In this document: piece after piece, positions 1 through 8,725 of the stretch
How the letters are laid out: every line of letters begins with the position of its first letter
Numbering within the stretch: the first letter of the stretch is position 1
Origin: Acidovorax sp. 69
Lineage (GTDB): Bacteria > Pseudomonadota > Gammaproteobacteria > Burkholderiales > Burkholderiaceae_C
NCBI RefSeq assembly: GCF_002797445.1
Contig: NZ_PGEP01000001.1
Location: 3,038,501 to 3,102,500 of the forward strand
DNA: 64,000 nucleotides
Reading direction: 5' to 3'
Position numbers and translations under genes: made by a program
Notes under the pieces: generated by a model
Seen by the model: only the letters and a program-made list of their open reading frames with translations
Told to the model about the DNA's origin: nothing
Databases searched by the model: none

Positions 1-284
1 CCAAAGCCCTTGGCGGGCTGCTGATGGGCACCATCGTCACCGGCCTGTTTGTGGCCATCTCCATGTGCACCGGCGGCGGTGCCTGGGACAACGCCAAAAA
101 GTACATCGAAGACGGTCACCATGGCGGCAAGGGCAGCGATGCGCACAAGGCCGCCGTGACGGGCGACACCGTGGGCGACCCCTACAAAGACACCGCCGGC
201 CCTGCCATCAACCCCCTGATCAAGATCATCAACATCGTGGCGTTGCTCATCGTGCCGCTGGTGGTCAAGTTCCACGGGGGATAA
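1..284 (+). CDS. hppA: Membrane-bound proton/sodium-translocating pyrophosphatase, C-terminal fragment
   Basis: The gene enters from the left edge in the frame starting at base 3; only the last 93 residues are visible. These enzymes hydrolyse pyrophosphate in the cytoplasm and pump H+ or Na+ across the inner membrane. The visible part has the family's conserved C-terminal signature: a glycine-rich membrane helix, then [13 protein letters not shown], a charged loop with [21 protein letters not shown], and a final hydrophobic helix ending in VVKFHGG. TAA stop at 282-284, followed 22 bases later by a strong terminator. The residues that decide K+ dependence and ion specificity lie outside the window, so I do not call the ion. 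Confidence 0.93.
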   Translation, partial: KALGGLLMGTIVTGLFVAISMCTGGGAWDNAKKYIEDGHHGGKGSDAHKAAVTGDTVGDPYKDTAGPAINPLIKIINIVALLIVPLVVKFHGG

Positions 285-306
285 GACCGTCGGAATGCAT
301 GAATAC

Positions 307-328
307 AAAGGGGCTTCGGCCCCTTTTT
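307..328 (+). terminator. Rho-independent terminator of hppA
   Basis: Perfect 8 bp stem AAAGGGGC / GCCCCTTT with a TTCG tetraloop (315-318), running into five T. It lies 22 bases after the hppA stop. Confidence 0.9.
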
Positions 329-798
329 GCTGCGTGCCATCGCGGGCACAGGTGTCCCTCGGAAAAGATGGGGTTGAAACGTGTTGCGCCGTCTGCCAAC
401 GCACCCGCCGCAAACAGCACCACGTGGTTGCACCAGAGCGTCGCCCGCAACCCACCCCGCTGGCCTTGGGCCCCTGGCAATGGGTCCAACTGCTGGCGAC
501 AAACCTGTGATTGCGCCACAGACCGTGGTGGAGGAAACCCGGGACGCCGTGGCCTCAGCCGCCATGCGCTACAGCGTGGACAACCGGTGTGAATTGCGCC
601 TGAATCGGGAGCATCCAGCGCTTTCTACACAAGCGTTGGTGGCGCCACAGAAGACCTCACCACCGATCTGGGGCCTCTGCGGGGACTCATTCATGCGTTG
701 TGTCTAGTGCCACGGGTAGTCAAATACTGCGGCGGGTGATACCCTGAAGCTGTTACCTCCAAGGCTTGGCAGGATTTCTTCGGATTTGTCAGGGCCTT
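329..798. other. Gene-poor interval between hppA and the histidine kinase
   Basis: About 470 bases with no reading frame that I recognise on either strand. The largest open frame (381-707, plus strand, 108 codons) has no family signature and no convincing ribosome binding site. The right end runs into a plus-strand terminator (799-821) that no coding gene explains, so a short RNA ending there is possible. Confidence 0.5.
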
Positions 799-821
799 AG
801 CCCGCTCAGGCGGGCTTTTTT
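799..821 (+). terminator. Orphan plus-strand intrinsic terminator
   Basis: Perfect 7 bp stem AGCCCGC / GCGGGCT around a TCAG loop, followed by TTTTTT. The T-tract exists only on the plus strand; on the minus strand the hairpin is followed by AAGG. It therefore does not look like the terminator of the convergent kinase gene, and hppA already has its own terminator. Confidence 0.75.
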
Positions 822-845
822 CATGGGGCCAGCGTGGTGGGTTTT

Positions 846-2285
846 CTACGCGGCACCATCCACCAAGGGCAGCACCAGCACCACGCGCAAGCCCCCCAGG
901 TCGGCGGGCTCCAGTTCCAGCCGCCCCCCATACAAAACCGCCAGGTCCTGCACGATGGCCAGGCCCAGACCCGAGCCAGGCACCGACTCATCCAGCCGAA
1001 CGCCACGCTCCACTGCGTGAGCGCGCTGGGTCGCCCCGATACCGGGGCCGTCATCTTCCACCTTGATCCAGATCTGGCCGGGTTGCCCACTTGCCTCATG
1101 CGCCTGTGCCTGCAACCGCACCGTGGTCCGCGCCCATTTGCAGGCGTTGTCCAGCAGGTTGCCCAGCATTTCCTGCAGGTCTTGCGACTCTCCCGCAAAA
1201 AGCAGAGGGGCCTCTGGCAACGCGAGGGTGATGTCCACGCCGCGCCCGGCATGCACCTTGTTCATCACCCGCACCAAGCCCGCCACCACGGGCTCCAGCG
1301 GCGTTCGCTGCCCGGGCAGGTGGGCTGAGGCCGCCACGCGAGACCGCGCGAGGTGCCAGTCGATGTGCCGACGTGCCACCTGGACCTGCTCACGCACCAA
1401 GGTGGCTAGCTCAGTCACCCCATCACGGCCTGCCTGCGCACAAGCAGCTTGCTCCAGCACCGTGAGCGGTGTTTTCAACGCGTGCGCCAGGTTGCCCGCC
1501 TGGGTGCGTGCACGCTCCACCACATCGGCATTGCGGCCCAGCACGGCGTTGAAATCATCCACCAACGGCTGCACCTCGTCGGGGAATGCGCCCGAGATCT
1601 GTGTGGCACGCGCCTGCCGCACATCCTGAAGGCCACGCTGCAGCGCCTTCAAAGGCTTGAGCCCCACCGCCACCTGGGCCCAGGCGGCCGCAGCGAGCAA
1701 CGCCAGCAACACCGCCAGCGACAACGACAGAACGCGCGTGAACTGGGCAATGGCCGCCTGCGTGCCTTGCAAATCGGCCGCAACGATAAGGCGCCAGCGG
1801 GCAGCATCCGCACCCGCAGCGCGCACCGTGCGCTCCAGCACGAGCAAAGGAGCACCCTGTGGGCCTGCGACCTCATGCGCATGCACCGCGCCGTCCGCTA
1901 ACGCGTCCACCTGCAAAGCCAGACTGGCGTCCCACAAGGAGCGCGAGCGCAATACCCCTAACCGGCCCTGCCCATCGGGTGCCATGGCATCCACTTGCCA
2001 ATACAGCCCCGAATAGGGTGTGAGCCAGCGCGGGTCGGACAACGCCTGTGCAGCAATCACCGGCTGCCCCAGGGCATCAAAATCCAGGCGCGCTGTGACC
2101 TGGTCGAGTTGCAGCATGAGCGCCGCCTCGAACTGCCGCTGCACATGCTCGCGAAAAAAGCCACTGAGCACCACACCGGCCAGCACCATGGCCACCGCCA
2201 CTCCCGCCAATGTCACGGCCAGCAGCCGAAACCGCAATGACCGCAACCAGCGAACTAGCGCGGCAGGCAGAAGTGGGCCACTCAT
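846..2285 (-). CDS. Two-component sensor histidine kinase (QseC/PhoQ-like)
   Basis: 479-residue inner-membrane sensor. TM1 is about residues 21-43, a periplasmic domain of about 140 residues follows, TM2 is about 184-206, then a HAMP-like linker. The H-box is NLAHALKTPLTVL with phosphoacceptor His268, then the N-box GNLLDNACKWA and the G-boxes VEDDGPGIG and GSGLGLAIV. The ATG overlaps the stop of the response regulator by 4 bases, so the two are co-translated. With the PepSY protein upstream it forms a three-gene unit divergent from the cytochrome operon, which suggests it controls that operon. The signal is unknown; QseC-like is by sequence style only. Confidence 0.93.
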   Translation of the reverse strand: MSGPLLPAALVRWLRSLRFRLLAVTLAGVAVAMVLAGVVLSGFFREHVQRQFEAALMLQLDQVTARLDFDALGQPVIAAQALSDPRWLTPYSGLYWQVDAMAPDGQGRLGVLRSRSLWDASLALQVDALADGAVHAHEVAGPQGAPLLVLERTVRAAGADAARWRLIVAADLQGTQAAIAQFTRVLSLSLAVLLALLAAAAWAQVAVGLKPLKALQRGLQDVRQARATQISGAFPDEVQPLVDDFNAVLGRNADVVERARTQAGNLAHALKTPLTVLEQAACAQAGRDGVTELATLVREQVQVARRHIDWHLARSRVAASAHLPGQRTPLEPVVAGLVRVMNKVHAGRGVDITLALPEAPLLFAGESQDLQEMLGNLLDNACKWARTTVRLQAQAHEASGQPGQIWIKVEDDGPGIGATQRAHAVERGVRLDESVPGSGLGLAIVQDLAVLYGGRLELEPADLGGLRVVLVLPLVDGAA

Positions 2286-2956
2286 GGTGGCACCAGGCGG
2301 TAGCCCATGCCACGCACGGTTTCGATGCGTGCAGGGTGGTCCGCAGAAGACTGCAGCTTTTTGCGCAGGCGCCCCACAAACACTTCGATGGTGTTGGAGT
2401 CCCGGTCAAAGTCCTGCGCGTAGATGTGTTCGGTCAGTTCCGTGCGCGAGACCAGCACGCCGGGCCGATGCATGAAGTAGGCCAACACCTTGTACTCATG
2501 CGACGTGAGCATCACTGGCTGACCCGCGCAGGTCACGCGGCCACTGCGGGTGTCCAGCAACAGGTCGCCGCACTGCAGCACCGCCGACGCCTGGCCGCTC
2601 GCACGGCGGATCAGCGCGCGCAGGCGCGCCAGCAGTTCTTCCAGGTGAAACGGCTTGGTGAGGTAGTCATCGGCTCCCGCATCAATGCCCGCCACCTTCT
2701 CATGCCAGTTGTCGCGCGCAGTGAGGATCAGTACCGGCATGTTGCGGCCCTGGCCGCGCCAGCGCTTGAGCACCGTGAGCCCATCCACCATCGGCAGGCC
2801 GAGGTCCAGCACCACGGCATCCACCGTCTCGGTGTCGCCCAGGAACTGCGCGTCGTGGCCATTGTCGGCTTCGTCCACGGTGTAGCCCGCCTCTTGCAGG
2901 GCGGTACGCAATTGGGTGCGCAGCAGCGCGTCGTCTTCGACCAGGAGGATGCGCAT
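2282..2956 (-). CDS. OmpR-family response regulator (QseB-like)
   Basis: 224-residue DNA-binding regulator. The receiver domain starts directly at the ATG (MRILLVEDD), with acidic pocket Glu7/Asp8/Asp9, phosphoacceptor Asp51 in VVLDLGLP and conserved Lys in DYLTKPF. The C-terminal winged helix ends in the recognition-helix motif SNTIEVFVGRLRKKL. An upstream in-frame start would add 32 unrelated residues and overlap the PepSY gene, so base 2956 is chosen. It lies 7 bases after the PepSY gene and overlaps the kinase gene by 4. A pair of 6-base direct repeats at 3395-3411, with the 11 bp spacing typical of OmpR-family sites, is a candidate target. Confidence 0.94.
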   Translation of the reverse strand: MRILLVEDDALLRTQLRTALQEAGYTVDEADNGHDAQFLGDTETVDAVVLDLGLPMVDGLTVLKRWRGQGRNMPVLILTARDNWHEKVAGIDAGADDYLTKPFHLEELLARLRALIRRASGQASAVLQCGDLLLDTRSGRVTCAGQPVMLTSHEYKVLAYFMHRPGVLVSRTELTEHIYAQDFDRDSNTIEVFVGRLRKKLQSSADHPARIETVRGMGYRLVPP

Positions 2957-2963
2957 GAATGGG

Positions 2964-3350
2964 TCAGTTACGGCGCCGATCTTGGCGACCTTCGCTACTT
3001 GGGTTTCTATCTTCGCGTGATTTGATGCGCAGCACCTCCGCAGTGCGCGCATCGAGCTTGACCTTGGTCAACTGCCCGGCGGGGGTCAGCAGCTTGATCT
3101 CGTAGACCCACATGCCCCGCTCCTGCTCCAGCTCCACGTCAAGCACCTGGCCCGGCACCTCGCTCTGCAGGCGCTGCAGAACGACAGGCAGTGGCAGCAC
3201 CTGCCCAGCTTGTACGGCCTGCCGGGCGCGGTCGTGATCGTCCTTGCCACCGGCGAATGCCGACACCGCCGCAGCCCACAGCACACACGCCAGCACCACG
3301 CGGCGCATGGCGGGGCGACTTGGCGGCGTGCGGCAGGTCATGAAGGACAT
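2964..3350 (-). CDS. PepSY-domain periplasmic protein
   Basis: About 128 residues: an N-terminal signal peptide (hydrophobic core VVLACVLWAAAVSAFA) and a single PepSY domain (LPVVLQRLQSEVPGQVLDVELEQE...MWVYEIKLLTPAGQLTKVKLDARTAEVL). Small PepSY proteins beside QseBC-like systems are thought to act in the periplasm as modulators of signalling or of the membrane electron-transfer partner. The start is uncertain: ATG at 3350 has a GGA-type site about 10 bases upstream; 3341 and 3308 also work. It is the first gene of the PepSY-regulator-kinase operon and is transcribed away from the cytochrome operon. Confidence 0.85.
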   Translation of the reverse strand: MSFMTCRTPPSRPAMRRVVLACVLWAAAVSAFAGGKDDHDRARQAVQAGQVLPLPVVLQRLQSEVPGQVLDVELEQERGMWVYEIKLLTPAGQLTKVKLDARTAEVLRIKSREDRNPSSEGRQDRRRN

Positions 3351-3394
3351 GGGGAGATTGTCCTGCGGGATTTCTGAATGGCGGATGAACAGCC

Positions 3395-3411
3395 CTTTCA
3401 CGCACCGTTCA
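3395..3411. promoter_or_regulatory. Candidate OmpR-family direct-repeat operator
   Basis: CTTTCA, 5 bases, CGTTCA: two hexamers whose starts are 11 bp apart, the arrangement bound by PmrA/QseB-type regulators. It lies in the 133 bp gap between the divergent PepSY and cytochrome genes, about 70 bases before the cytochrome start. Confidence 0.4.
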
Positions 3412-3483
3412 GGCAGGGATTTCCACAATGACCACCAACGACCACACAGAGAGCCCCTGGCTCCACCTCGCAAGGACACCACG

Positions 3484-3888
3484 ATGACAAAATTTTTCAC
3501 CCTGGCCATGGCAGCGCTGTGCACCTTGGCAACCAGCAGCCACAGTCAGGCAGCAGACACCACCGCAGCCCAGCAACTCGCGCATTGGAACGCACAGGCA
3601 GGCAGCCCGGGCCAAGCAGACAAAGGCAAGGTCTTCTTTACCTCCCGCCACGGTGGTGAATGGTCATGCGCCTCGTGCCACGGTACGCCGCCTACCGCCC
3701 AGGGCAAACATGCCAGCACCGGCAAATCAATCGCGCCCCTGGCCCCTGCCTTCAACCCCAAGGCGTTCACCGACACCGCCAAGGTGGACAAGTGGTTCCG
3801 CCGCAACTGCAACGACGTGCTGAGCCGCGAATGCACGGCCGTTGAGAAGGCCGATGTGCTGGCCTACCTCAACGCTCTCAAACCCTGA
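3484..3888 (+). CDS. SHP-type monoheme cytochrome c (DUF1924 family)
   Basis: 134 residues with a Sec signal peptide (MTKFFTLAMAALCTLATSSHSQA). One heme c site, CASCH, sits in WSCASCHGTPP, followed by the family's KSIAPLAPAFNP and the closing KVDKWFRRNCNDVLSRECTAVEKADVLAYL. The paired cysteines in RNCNDVLSREC are probably a disulfide. Members resemble the Rhodobacter sphaeroides heme protein SHP, a periplasmic c-type cytochrome that can bind O2 or NO at the heme. It leads an operon with the diheme cytochrome, cytochrome b561 and rubredoxin, the arrangement known for SHP clusters. Start chosen at the ATG before the signal peptide. Confidence 0.9.
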   Translation: MTKFFTLAMAALCTLATSSHSQAADTTAAQQLAHWNAQAGSPGQADKGKVFFTSRHGGEWSCASCHGTPPTAQGKHASTGKSIAPLAPAFNPKAFTDTAKVDKWFRRNCNDVLSRECTAVEKADVLAYLNALKP

Positions 3889-3901
3889 AGCCCATCGCAT
3901 C

Positions 3902-4426
3902 ATGAAAAAGACCGCCTCCCTCCGCCCCGCCGCCATGGCCACCATGGCTGCCGCCGTCTGCATGGTGGTGCTCTCCAGCGCCCATGCAGACAGCGGGCGC
4001 GCCATGCCTCGCAACATGCCCAGCGCCTACACGCAGGAATGCGCCGCGTGCCACACGGCCTATCCGCCCGGCCTGCTGCCCGCTGCGTCCTGGAACCGCG
4101 TGATGACGGGCCTGGACAAACACTACGGCACCGATGCCTCGCTGGACGCCACCACCGTGCGCCAGCTCAATCAGTGGCTGCAGGCCCACGCAGGCACCTA
4201 CAAGCGCGTGAACGAAGAGCCGCCCGAGGACCGCCTCACCCGCTCAGCCTGGTTTGAACGCAAGCACCGAAAAATCGAGCCCGCCACCTGGAAGCTCGCG
4301 AGCGTGAAAAGCGCAGCCAACTGCGCGGCCTGCCACACGGGCGCGGACCAGGGGCAGTTTGACGAACACAACCTGCGCATGCCAGCGGGGCTGGATGCCC
4401 GATCGCGCCGTGCCTGGAACGACTGA
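3902..4426 (+). CDS. Diheme cytochrome c (DHC family)
   Basis: 174 residues with a signal peptide (residues about 1-30, cleavage after SSAHA). Two heme c motifs, both CAACH: one near the mature N-terminus (ECAACHTAYPPGLLP) and one in the C-terminal part (NCAACHTGADQGQF). This matches the DHC partner that delivers electrons to SHP in the periplasm. It starts 13 bases after the SHP gene; the downstream gene encodes the membrane cytochrome b that would feed it from the quinol pool. Confidence 0.9.
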   Translation: MKKTASLRPAAMATMAAAVCMVVLSSAHADSGRAMPRNMPSAYTQECAACHTAYPPGLLPAASWNRVMTGLDKHYGTDASLDATTVRQLNQWLQAHAGTYKRVNEEPPEDRLTRSAWFERKHRKIEPATWKLASVKSAANCAACHTGADQGQFDEHNLRMPAGLDARSRRAWND

Positions 4427-4468
4427 TAGCGACAAAAAAACCTCTGGCGTCCCCCCAAGGAGAACACG

Positions 4469-5227
4469 ATGAACAACACCCCCTCCCTCCACCCCGCCAG
4501 CGCCACCACAGCGCCACCAGCCCCGTCAAAGGCCCCCAGCCGCCGGGTGACCGACGCACCCACGCGCATGTTCCACTGGCTGTTTGCACTGTGCTTTGTG
4601 GGCGCTTACGCCACGGCCGATGGTGAACACTGGAGGCTGCTGCACGTCACGCTGGGCTACACCATGGCAGGCCTGCTGGGCTTTCGCTTGCTGTACGGCA
4701 TCTTGGGGCCGCGCACCTCGGGCCTGGGCCTGCTGTGGCGCAAGCTGGGGGGGGCGCCGGCCTGGCTACGCACCCTGCCCTCAACCACATCGATCACACA
4801 GATCCCCTGGCGCCAAGGCCAGAACCTGCTGATGGCGCTGGCCATTGTGTTGCTGCTGGCGCTGGTGGTGCCGCTCACACTCAGCGGCTATGCCACTTAC
4901 AACGACTGGGGTGACGCCCTGGGTGGCGACTGGATGGAAGAAGTGCATGAGTTCTTTGGAAACGCGCTGCTCTTTGTGGTGCTGGCCCACGTCGCGCTGA
5001 TTGCAGGCCTGAGCGTGCTGCGCCGCAAGAACCAGGCACTGCCCATGCTGACGGGCCGGGTCGAAGGCAAGGGGCCGGACCTGGTCCCCAAAAACCGCAC
5101 GTGGCTGGCGGCCCTGCTGCTGATCGCGGCGCTGGCCTTCGGTGCCTGGCAATGGCAGCAATCACCCAGCGGCTGGATCGCCAGCGGCGCATCTGCAGAG
5201 CGCAGCCGGCACCACGATGACGACTGA
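4469..5227 (+). CDS. Cytochrome b561 family membrane protein
   Basis: 252 residues with an N-terminal cytoplasmic tail, then [18 protein letters not shown] opening the first helix of a four-to-five helix cytochrome b561 fold. Candidate heme ligands are the His in FHWL, the His in LLHVTLGY, the His in EEVHEFFG and the His in [10 protein letters not shown]. It probably oxidises quinol and reduces the diheme cytochrome. A good AAGGAG site precedes the ATG. The last helix is about residues 205-225, with a polar tail. Third gene of the SHP/DHC operon. Confidence 0.9.
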   Translation: MNNTPSLHPASATTAPPAPSKAPSRRVTDAPTRMFHWLFALCFVGAYATADGEHWRLLHVTLGYTMAGLLGFRLLYGILGPRTSGLGLLWRKLGGAPAWLRTLPSTTSITQIPWRQGQNLLMALAIVLLLALVVPLTLSGYATYNDWGDALGGDWMEEVHEFFGNALLFVVLAHVALIAGLSVLRRKNQALPMLTGRVEGKGPDLVPKNRTWLAALLLIAALAFGAWQWQQSPSGWIASGASAERSRHHDDD

Positions 5228-5259
5228 GCCACGGCAACACCACCGAAGGAACCCATCCC

Positions 5260-5424
5260 ATGAAAATCTATATGTGTGCCCTCTGCGGCTGGATCTATGA
5301 CGAAGCCGCGGGTCTGCCCGACGACGGGATAGCGCCAGGCACCCGCTGGACCGATGTCCCCGACGGCTGGCGCTGCCCCGAGTGCAATGTGGGCAAGGCG
5401 GACTTTGTGATGTGCGAGGTGTGA
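5260..5424 (+). CDS. Rubredoxin
   Basis: 54 residues, full family length. Both iron-binding knuckles are present: CALCG at residues 6-10 and CPECN at 39-43, with the typical core [20 protein letters not shown] and PDGWRCPEC between them. Rubredoxins are cytoplasmic one-electron carriers with a single Fe(Cys)4 site. It begins 33 bases after the cytochrome b561 gene with AAGGAA upstream, so it probably belongs to the same transcript. A cytoplasmic rubredoxin beside a periplasmic SHP chain is not an obvious partner; it may serve a separate reductase or peroxide-reducing route. Confidence 0.95.
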   Translation: MKIYMCALCGWIYDEAAGLPDDGIAPGTRWTDVPDGWRCPECNVGKADFVMCEV

Positions 5425-5528
5425 TGGAGGGAGACCGGGTGTGGCGCCCTGCTCTGCGTCAGGGGTGCAGACACCCGTGCGCGGTATAACCACTGCGCCC
5501 CTCCGTGCAACGCTGCCCGACGTCCCAC

Positions 5529-8051
5529 ATGCCAACCACCGACTCTCCCACCGGCCTCGACCCTGCAATAGCCGCTCAACGCCTGCGTGAAGAAGGCCCC
5601 AACGAACTGGGCATCAGCCAGCGCCGCACGCTGCGTGACATGGCCTGGGACGTGGTGCGCGAGCCCATGTTCTTGCTGCTGCTGGGTGCAGGCGGCATCT
5701 ACCTGGCGATGGGCGATGCGCACGAGGCGCTGATCCTGCTGGGCTTTGTGGTGATCATCATGGCCATCACCGTGCTGCAAGAACGCCGCACTGACAACGC
5801 GCTGAACGCCCTGCGCGACCTCTCCAGCCCCAGAGCGCTGGCGCTGCGAGGAGGAACCGCCGTGCGCATCCCTGGCCGCGAGGTGGTGCGCGAAGACCTG
5901 CTGATGATTGCCGAGGGCGACCGCATACCCGCCGACGGCACGCTGCTACAGGCGCACGAGTTGGCCAACAACGAATCGATGCTGACGGGCGAGTCCGAGC
6001 CCGTGGCCAAGCAACCCGGGGACCAGGTGTTTGCAGGCACGCTGGTGGTCAGCGGCCAGGGCTTGGTGCAAGTGACCGTCGTGGGGCGCCACACCGAACT
6101 TGGGCGTATTGGCCAGTCCCTCGACACCATTGCACTGCAAGCCTCCCCGCTGCGTGAAGAGATGGCACGGCTCACCCACAAACTGGTGCTCATCGGCTTG
6201 TCGCTGTGCGCGCTGCTGGTGGCCCTGTTCTGGGCGCTGCGCGGCGACTGGCTGCAGGCCGTGCTGGCGGGCATCACGCTGGCCATGGGTATCCTGCCGC
6301 AAGAGCTGCCCGTGATCATGATCATCTTCCTGGCCTTGGCGGCGCGGCGGCTGGCGGCGCAGCAAGTGCTGACGCGGCGACTCAACGCCATCGAGACGCT
6401 GGGACAGACCACCGTGCTGTGCGTGGACAAGACCGGCACCCTCACACAAAACCGCATGGCGGTGGCGGCGCTGTGCATTGCAGGTGAGGAGCTGGATGTA
6501 CAGAGCCTGCCAGTCGCCTGCGGCGGCACGGCGCTGCCAGAAGCCTTTCACGAACTGCTGGAATACGCCGTGCTGGCCAGCGAGATCGAACCGCACGACC
6601 CCATGGAACAGGCCTTTCACCGCATGGCGGCAGACCACCTGGTGGACACCGAGCACCTGCACCCCGCGTGGTCGCTGGCTCGGGAATACGAGCTATCCCC
6701 CCAGCTGCTGGCCATGAGCCACCTGTGGCGAGACGGCACCTCTGCGCACGACACTGTGGCCACCAAGGGCGCCCCCGAAGCCGTGGCCGACCTCTGCCAC
6801 CTGCCCGACGCCAAACGCGCCGCCGTGAGCGCCCAGGCCGCCCGCCTGGCCGACCGAGGCCTGCGGGTGCTGGGCGTGGCCAAGGCCCGGCACCGCGCGC
6901 AAGATACCTGGCCTGACATTCAGCACGCCTTTGACTTTGAATGGCTGGGGCTGGTAGCCCTGGCCGATCCGCTGCGCCCCGAGGTGCCCCAGGCCATTGC
7001 GCAATGCCGCCGGGCAGGCATCCGCGTGGTCATGATCACGGGCGACCACCCCCGCACTGCTCGCGCCATCGCGGCCCAGGCGGGCATATCACACGACAGT
7101 GTGGTCACCGGCGATGAGCTGGCCCCCATGCCACCGCAGATGCTGGCCGACAAGGTCCAACAGGCCAGCGTATTTGCGCGCATCAAACCGCACCAGAAGC
7201 TGGCGCTGGTCGAAGCCCTCAAAACCCAGGGCGAGGTGGTGGCCATGACGGGCGACGGCGTGAACGACGCCCCTGCCCTCAAGGCCGCCCACATTGGTAT
7301 CGCCATGGGCCAGCGGGGCACCGACGTGGCGCGTGAAGCCGCAGCACTGGTGCTGCTGCACGACGATTTCGCGGCCATCGTGCAAGCCATCCATCGGGGA
7401 CGCCAGACCTTTGCCAACTTGCGCCAGGCCATGGTCTACACGCTGGCAGTGCACATTCCCATCGTGGGCCTGGCAGTGCTGCCGGTGCTGTTTGGGCTGC
7501 CGTTGGTGCTGGCGCCGCTGCACATCGCATTTCTGGAGCTGGTCATCGACCCGGCCTGCTCCATCGTCTTCGAGGCCGAGGAAGGCGCGGCCGACCTCAT
7601 GCTACAACCGCCACGCGGGGCTGACGAGCCTCTGCTAGGTGCCCGCCATATCCTGCTGAGCCTGGCGCAGGGCGGTGTGGTCACCGCCGCCGTGGTGGGC
7701 TTGTATGCGTGGTTGCTGAATCAGGCCGCACATGCCGCCACAGCCAGCACCGCCGCTTTTGTGGTGCTGGTGACTGCCAACGCCGCGCTCATCCTGCCCA
7801 GCCGAAGCAGCCGCGCCGGGTGGCGCAGCCTGTGGGCAGGCCTTACCCCCGTCAGCCTGTGGGTACTGGGCGGCACACTGGCAGCATTGACCGCCATCAC
7901 CACCGTGCCTTGGCTTGCCGGCATGTTCAAATTTGCGCCACTGTCGCCTGCTCAGTGGCTGACCGCCATGGGTACCGGGCTGGCGCTGGTGGTGGTGTTT
8001 CAGGGCAACAAGCGCTGGATGGGCGCTTCCGCTCCGCCTCGCGGCCTCTAG
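5529..8051 (+). CDS. Cation-translocating P-type ATPase (P2-like)
   Basis: 840 residues. Features in order: N-terminal cation ATPase domain (GLDPAIAAQRLREEGPNEL), TM pair, actuator motif LTGESEPV, TM pair with PQELP in TM4, phosphorylation site DKTGTLTQ (Asp300), KGAPE nucleotide-binding motif, hinge MTGDGVNDAPAL, and about six C-terminal helices. This is the layout of Ca2+/Mg2+/Na+-type pumps rather than CPx heavy-metal pumps; the TM4 sequence PQELP differs from the PEGLP of calcium pumps, so the ion is open. ATG at 5529 is preferred over a GTG at 5505. TATAAC at 5485-5490 is a possible -10. Its stop overlaps the convergent tetR stop by 4 bases. Confidence 0.92.
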   Translation: MPTTDSPTGLDPAIAAQRLREEGPNELGISQRRTLRDMAWDVVREPMFLLLLGAGGIYLAMGDAHEALILLGFVVIIMAITVLQERRTDNALNALRDLSSPRALALRGGTAVRIPGREVVREDLLMIAEGDRIPADGTLLQAHELANNESMLTGESEPVAKQPGDQVFAGTLVVSGQGLVQVTVVGRHTELGRIGQSLDTIALQASPLREEMARLTHKLVLIGLSLCALLVALFWALRGDWLQAVLAGITLAMGILPQELPVIMIIFLALAARRLAAQQVLTRRLNAIETLGQTTVLCVDKTGTLTQNRMAVAALCIAGEELDVQSLPVACGGTALPEAFHELLEYAVLASEIEPHDPMEQAFHRMAADHLVDTEHLHPAWSLAREYELSPQLLAMSHLWRDGTSAHDTVATKGAPEAVADLCHLPDAKRAAVSAQAARLADRGLRVLGVAKARHRAQDTWPDIQHAFDFEWLGLVALADPLRPEVPQAIAQCRRAGIRVVMITGDHPRTARAIAAQAGISHDSVVTGDELAPMPPQMLADKVQQASVFARIKPHQKLALVEALKTQGEVVAMTGDGVNDAPALKAAHIGIAMGQRGTDVAREAAALVLLHDDFAAIVQAIHRGRQTFANLRQAMVYTLAVHIPIVGLAVLPVLFGLPLVLAPLHIAFLELVIDPACSIVFEAEEGAADLMLQPPRGADEPLLGARHILLSLAQGGVVTAAVVGLYAWLLNQAAHAATASTAAFVVLVTANAALILPSRSSRAGWRSLWAGLTPVSLWVLGGTLAALTAITTVPWLAGMFKFAPLSPAQWLTAMGTGLALVVVFQGNKRWMGASAPPRGL

Positions 8052-8650
8052 AACTCTGCCGAAATCGCCACCCGCAACAACGTTGCGGCGGGCTCTACCA
8101 ACTCTTGCAGTTGCCCGGCCCGATCCTGCTCGATGGATTGCAGCACCATCTCATTGATCCCGCCCACCACCGCCATGGCCATCATGGGCTGAAGCGGTGC
8201 TTTGCGCCTGCGCTCTCCGGGGCGGTTGTTCACCAGGTCCAGCATCAGGTCGGCCAACTGCTGGTTCGCACGGCGGCGCGCGGCCAGGCCCGGCGTGCCC
8301 AGGCCCAGGATGTCGATGAACAGAGTGCGCAGCAATACCGGGTTGCGCGCCAGCACACCAAAGTAGGCGGCCATGGCCTGCTCCACCTGGTTTTGCCACT
8401 CGCTGTGCGGGTCGATAGCCGCGCGCAGCACAGCAATCGCGTTGCCGCTGGCTGCCTCGTACAACGCCGTCAGGCATTCGGCCTTGTCCGCGAAGTTTTC
8501 GTAGAACGTGCGGCGCGACACGCTGGCCTCGCGCACGATGTCGGCAATGGTGGTGTCGGCATAGCCCTTGGCTGCCACGGTGCGGGCCATGCCTTCGAGC
8601 AGGCGGGCCCGATGTTCAGTGCCGGTGACAGGGGCGGAAGCTTCGGTCAT
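8048..8650 (-). CDS. TetR-family transcriptional regulator
   Basis: 200 residues. N-terminal HTH: ARLLEGMARTVAAKGYADTTIADIV, then ASVSRRTFYENFADKAE, the classic TetR recognition segment. The C-terminal ligand domain is unassigned. It is divergent from the metal-dependent hydrolase gene; the 131 bp gap holds two 16 bp palindromes that are good candidates for its operators, one overlapping the hydrolase -35 box. It probably represses that gene, possibly the downstream export operon, and may regulate itself. Confidence 0.93.
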   Translation of the reverse strand: MTEASAPVTGTEHRARLLEGMARTVAAKGYADTTIADIVREASVSRRTFYENFADKAECLTALYEAASGNAIAVLRAAIDPHSEWQNQVEQAMAAYFGVLARNPVLLRTLFIDILGLGTPGLAARRRANQQLADLMLDLVNNRPGERRRKAPLQPMMAMAVVGGINEMVLQSIEQDRAGQLQELVEPAATLLRVAISAEF

Positions 8651-8680
8651 GGATTGCGCTCAAGGCAGAAATTTGGACAA

Positions 8681-8696
8681 GGTACTTGACAGTACC
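8681..8696. promoter_or_regulatory. Candidate TetR operator 1
   Basis: GGTACTTGACAGTACC, an inverted repeat with perfect 6-base arms. It contains the TTGACA -35 box (8686-8691) of the hydrolase promoter, so binding would block RNA polymerase. Confidence 0.7.
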
Positions 8697-8714
8697 ATAG
8701 TTGATCTGCATCAT
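8686..8714 (+). promoter_or_regulatory. Promoter of the metal-dependent hydrolase gene
   Basis: Consensus -35 TTGACA at 8686-8691, 17 bp spacer, -10 CATCAT at 8709-8714 (4 of 6 matches). Start codon at 8782. Confidence 0.6.
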
Positions 8715-8725
8715 GCAAAGCCATC

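Noticed and set aside
381..707. 108-codon plus-strand frame in the gap after hppA
   Set aside because: No family signature, no ribosome binding site, and overlapping frames are equally open. Kept only as a gene-poor interval.
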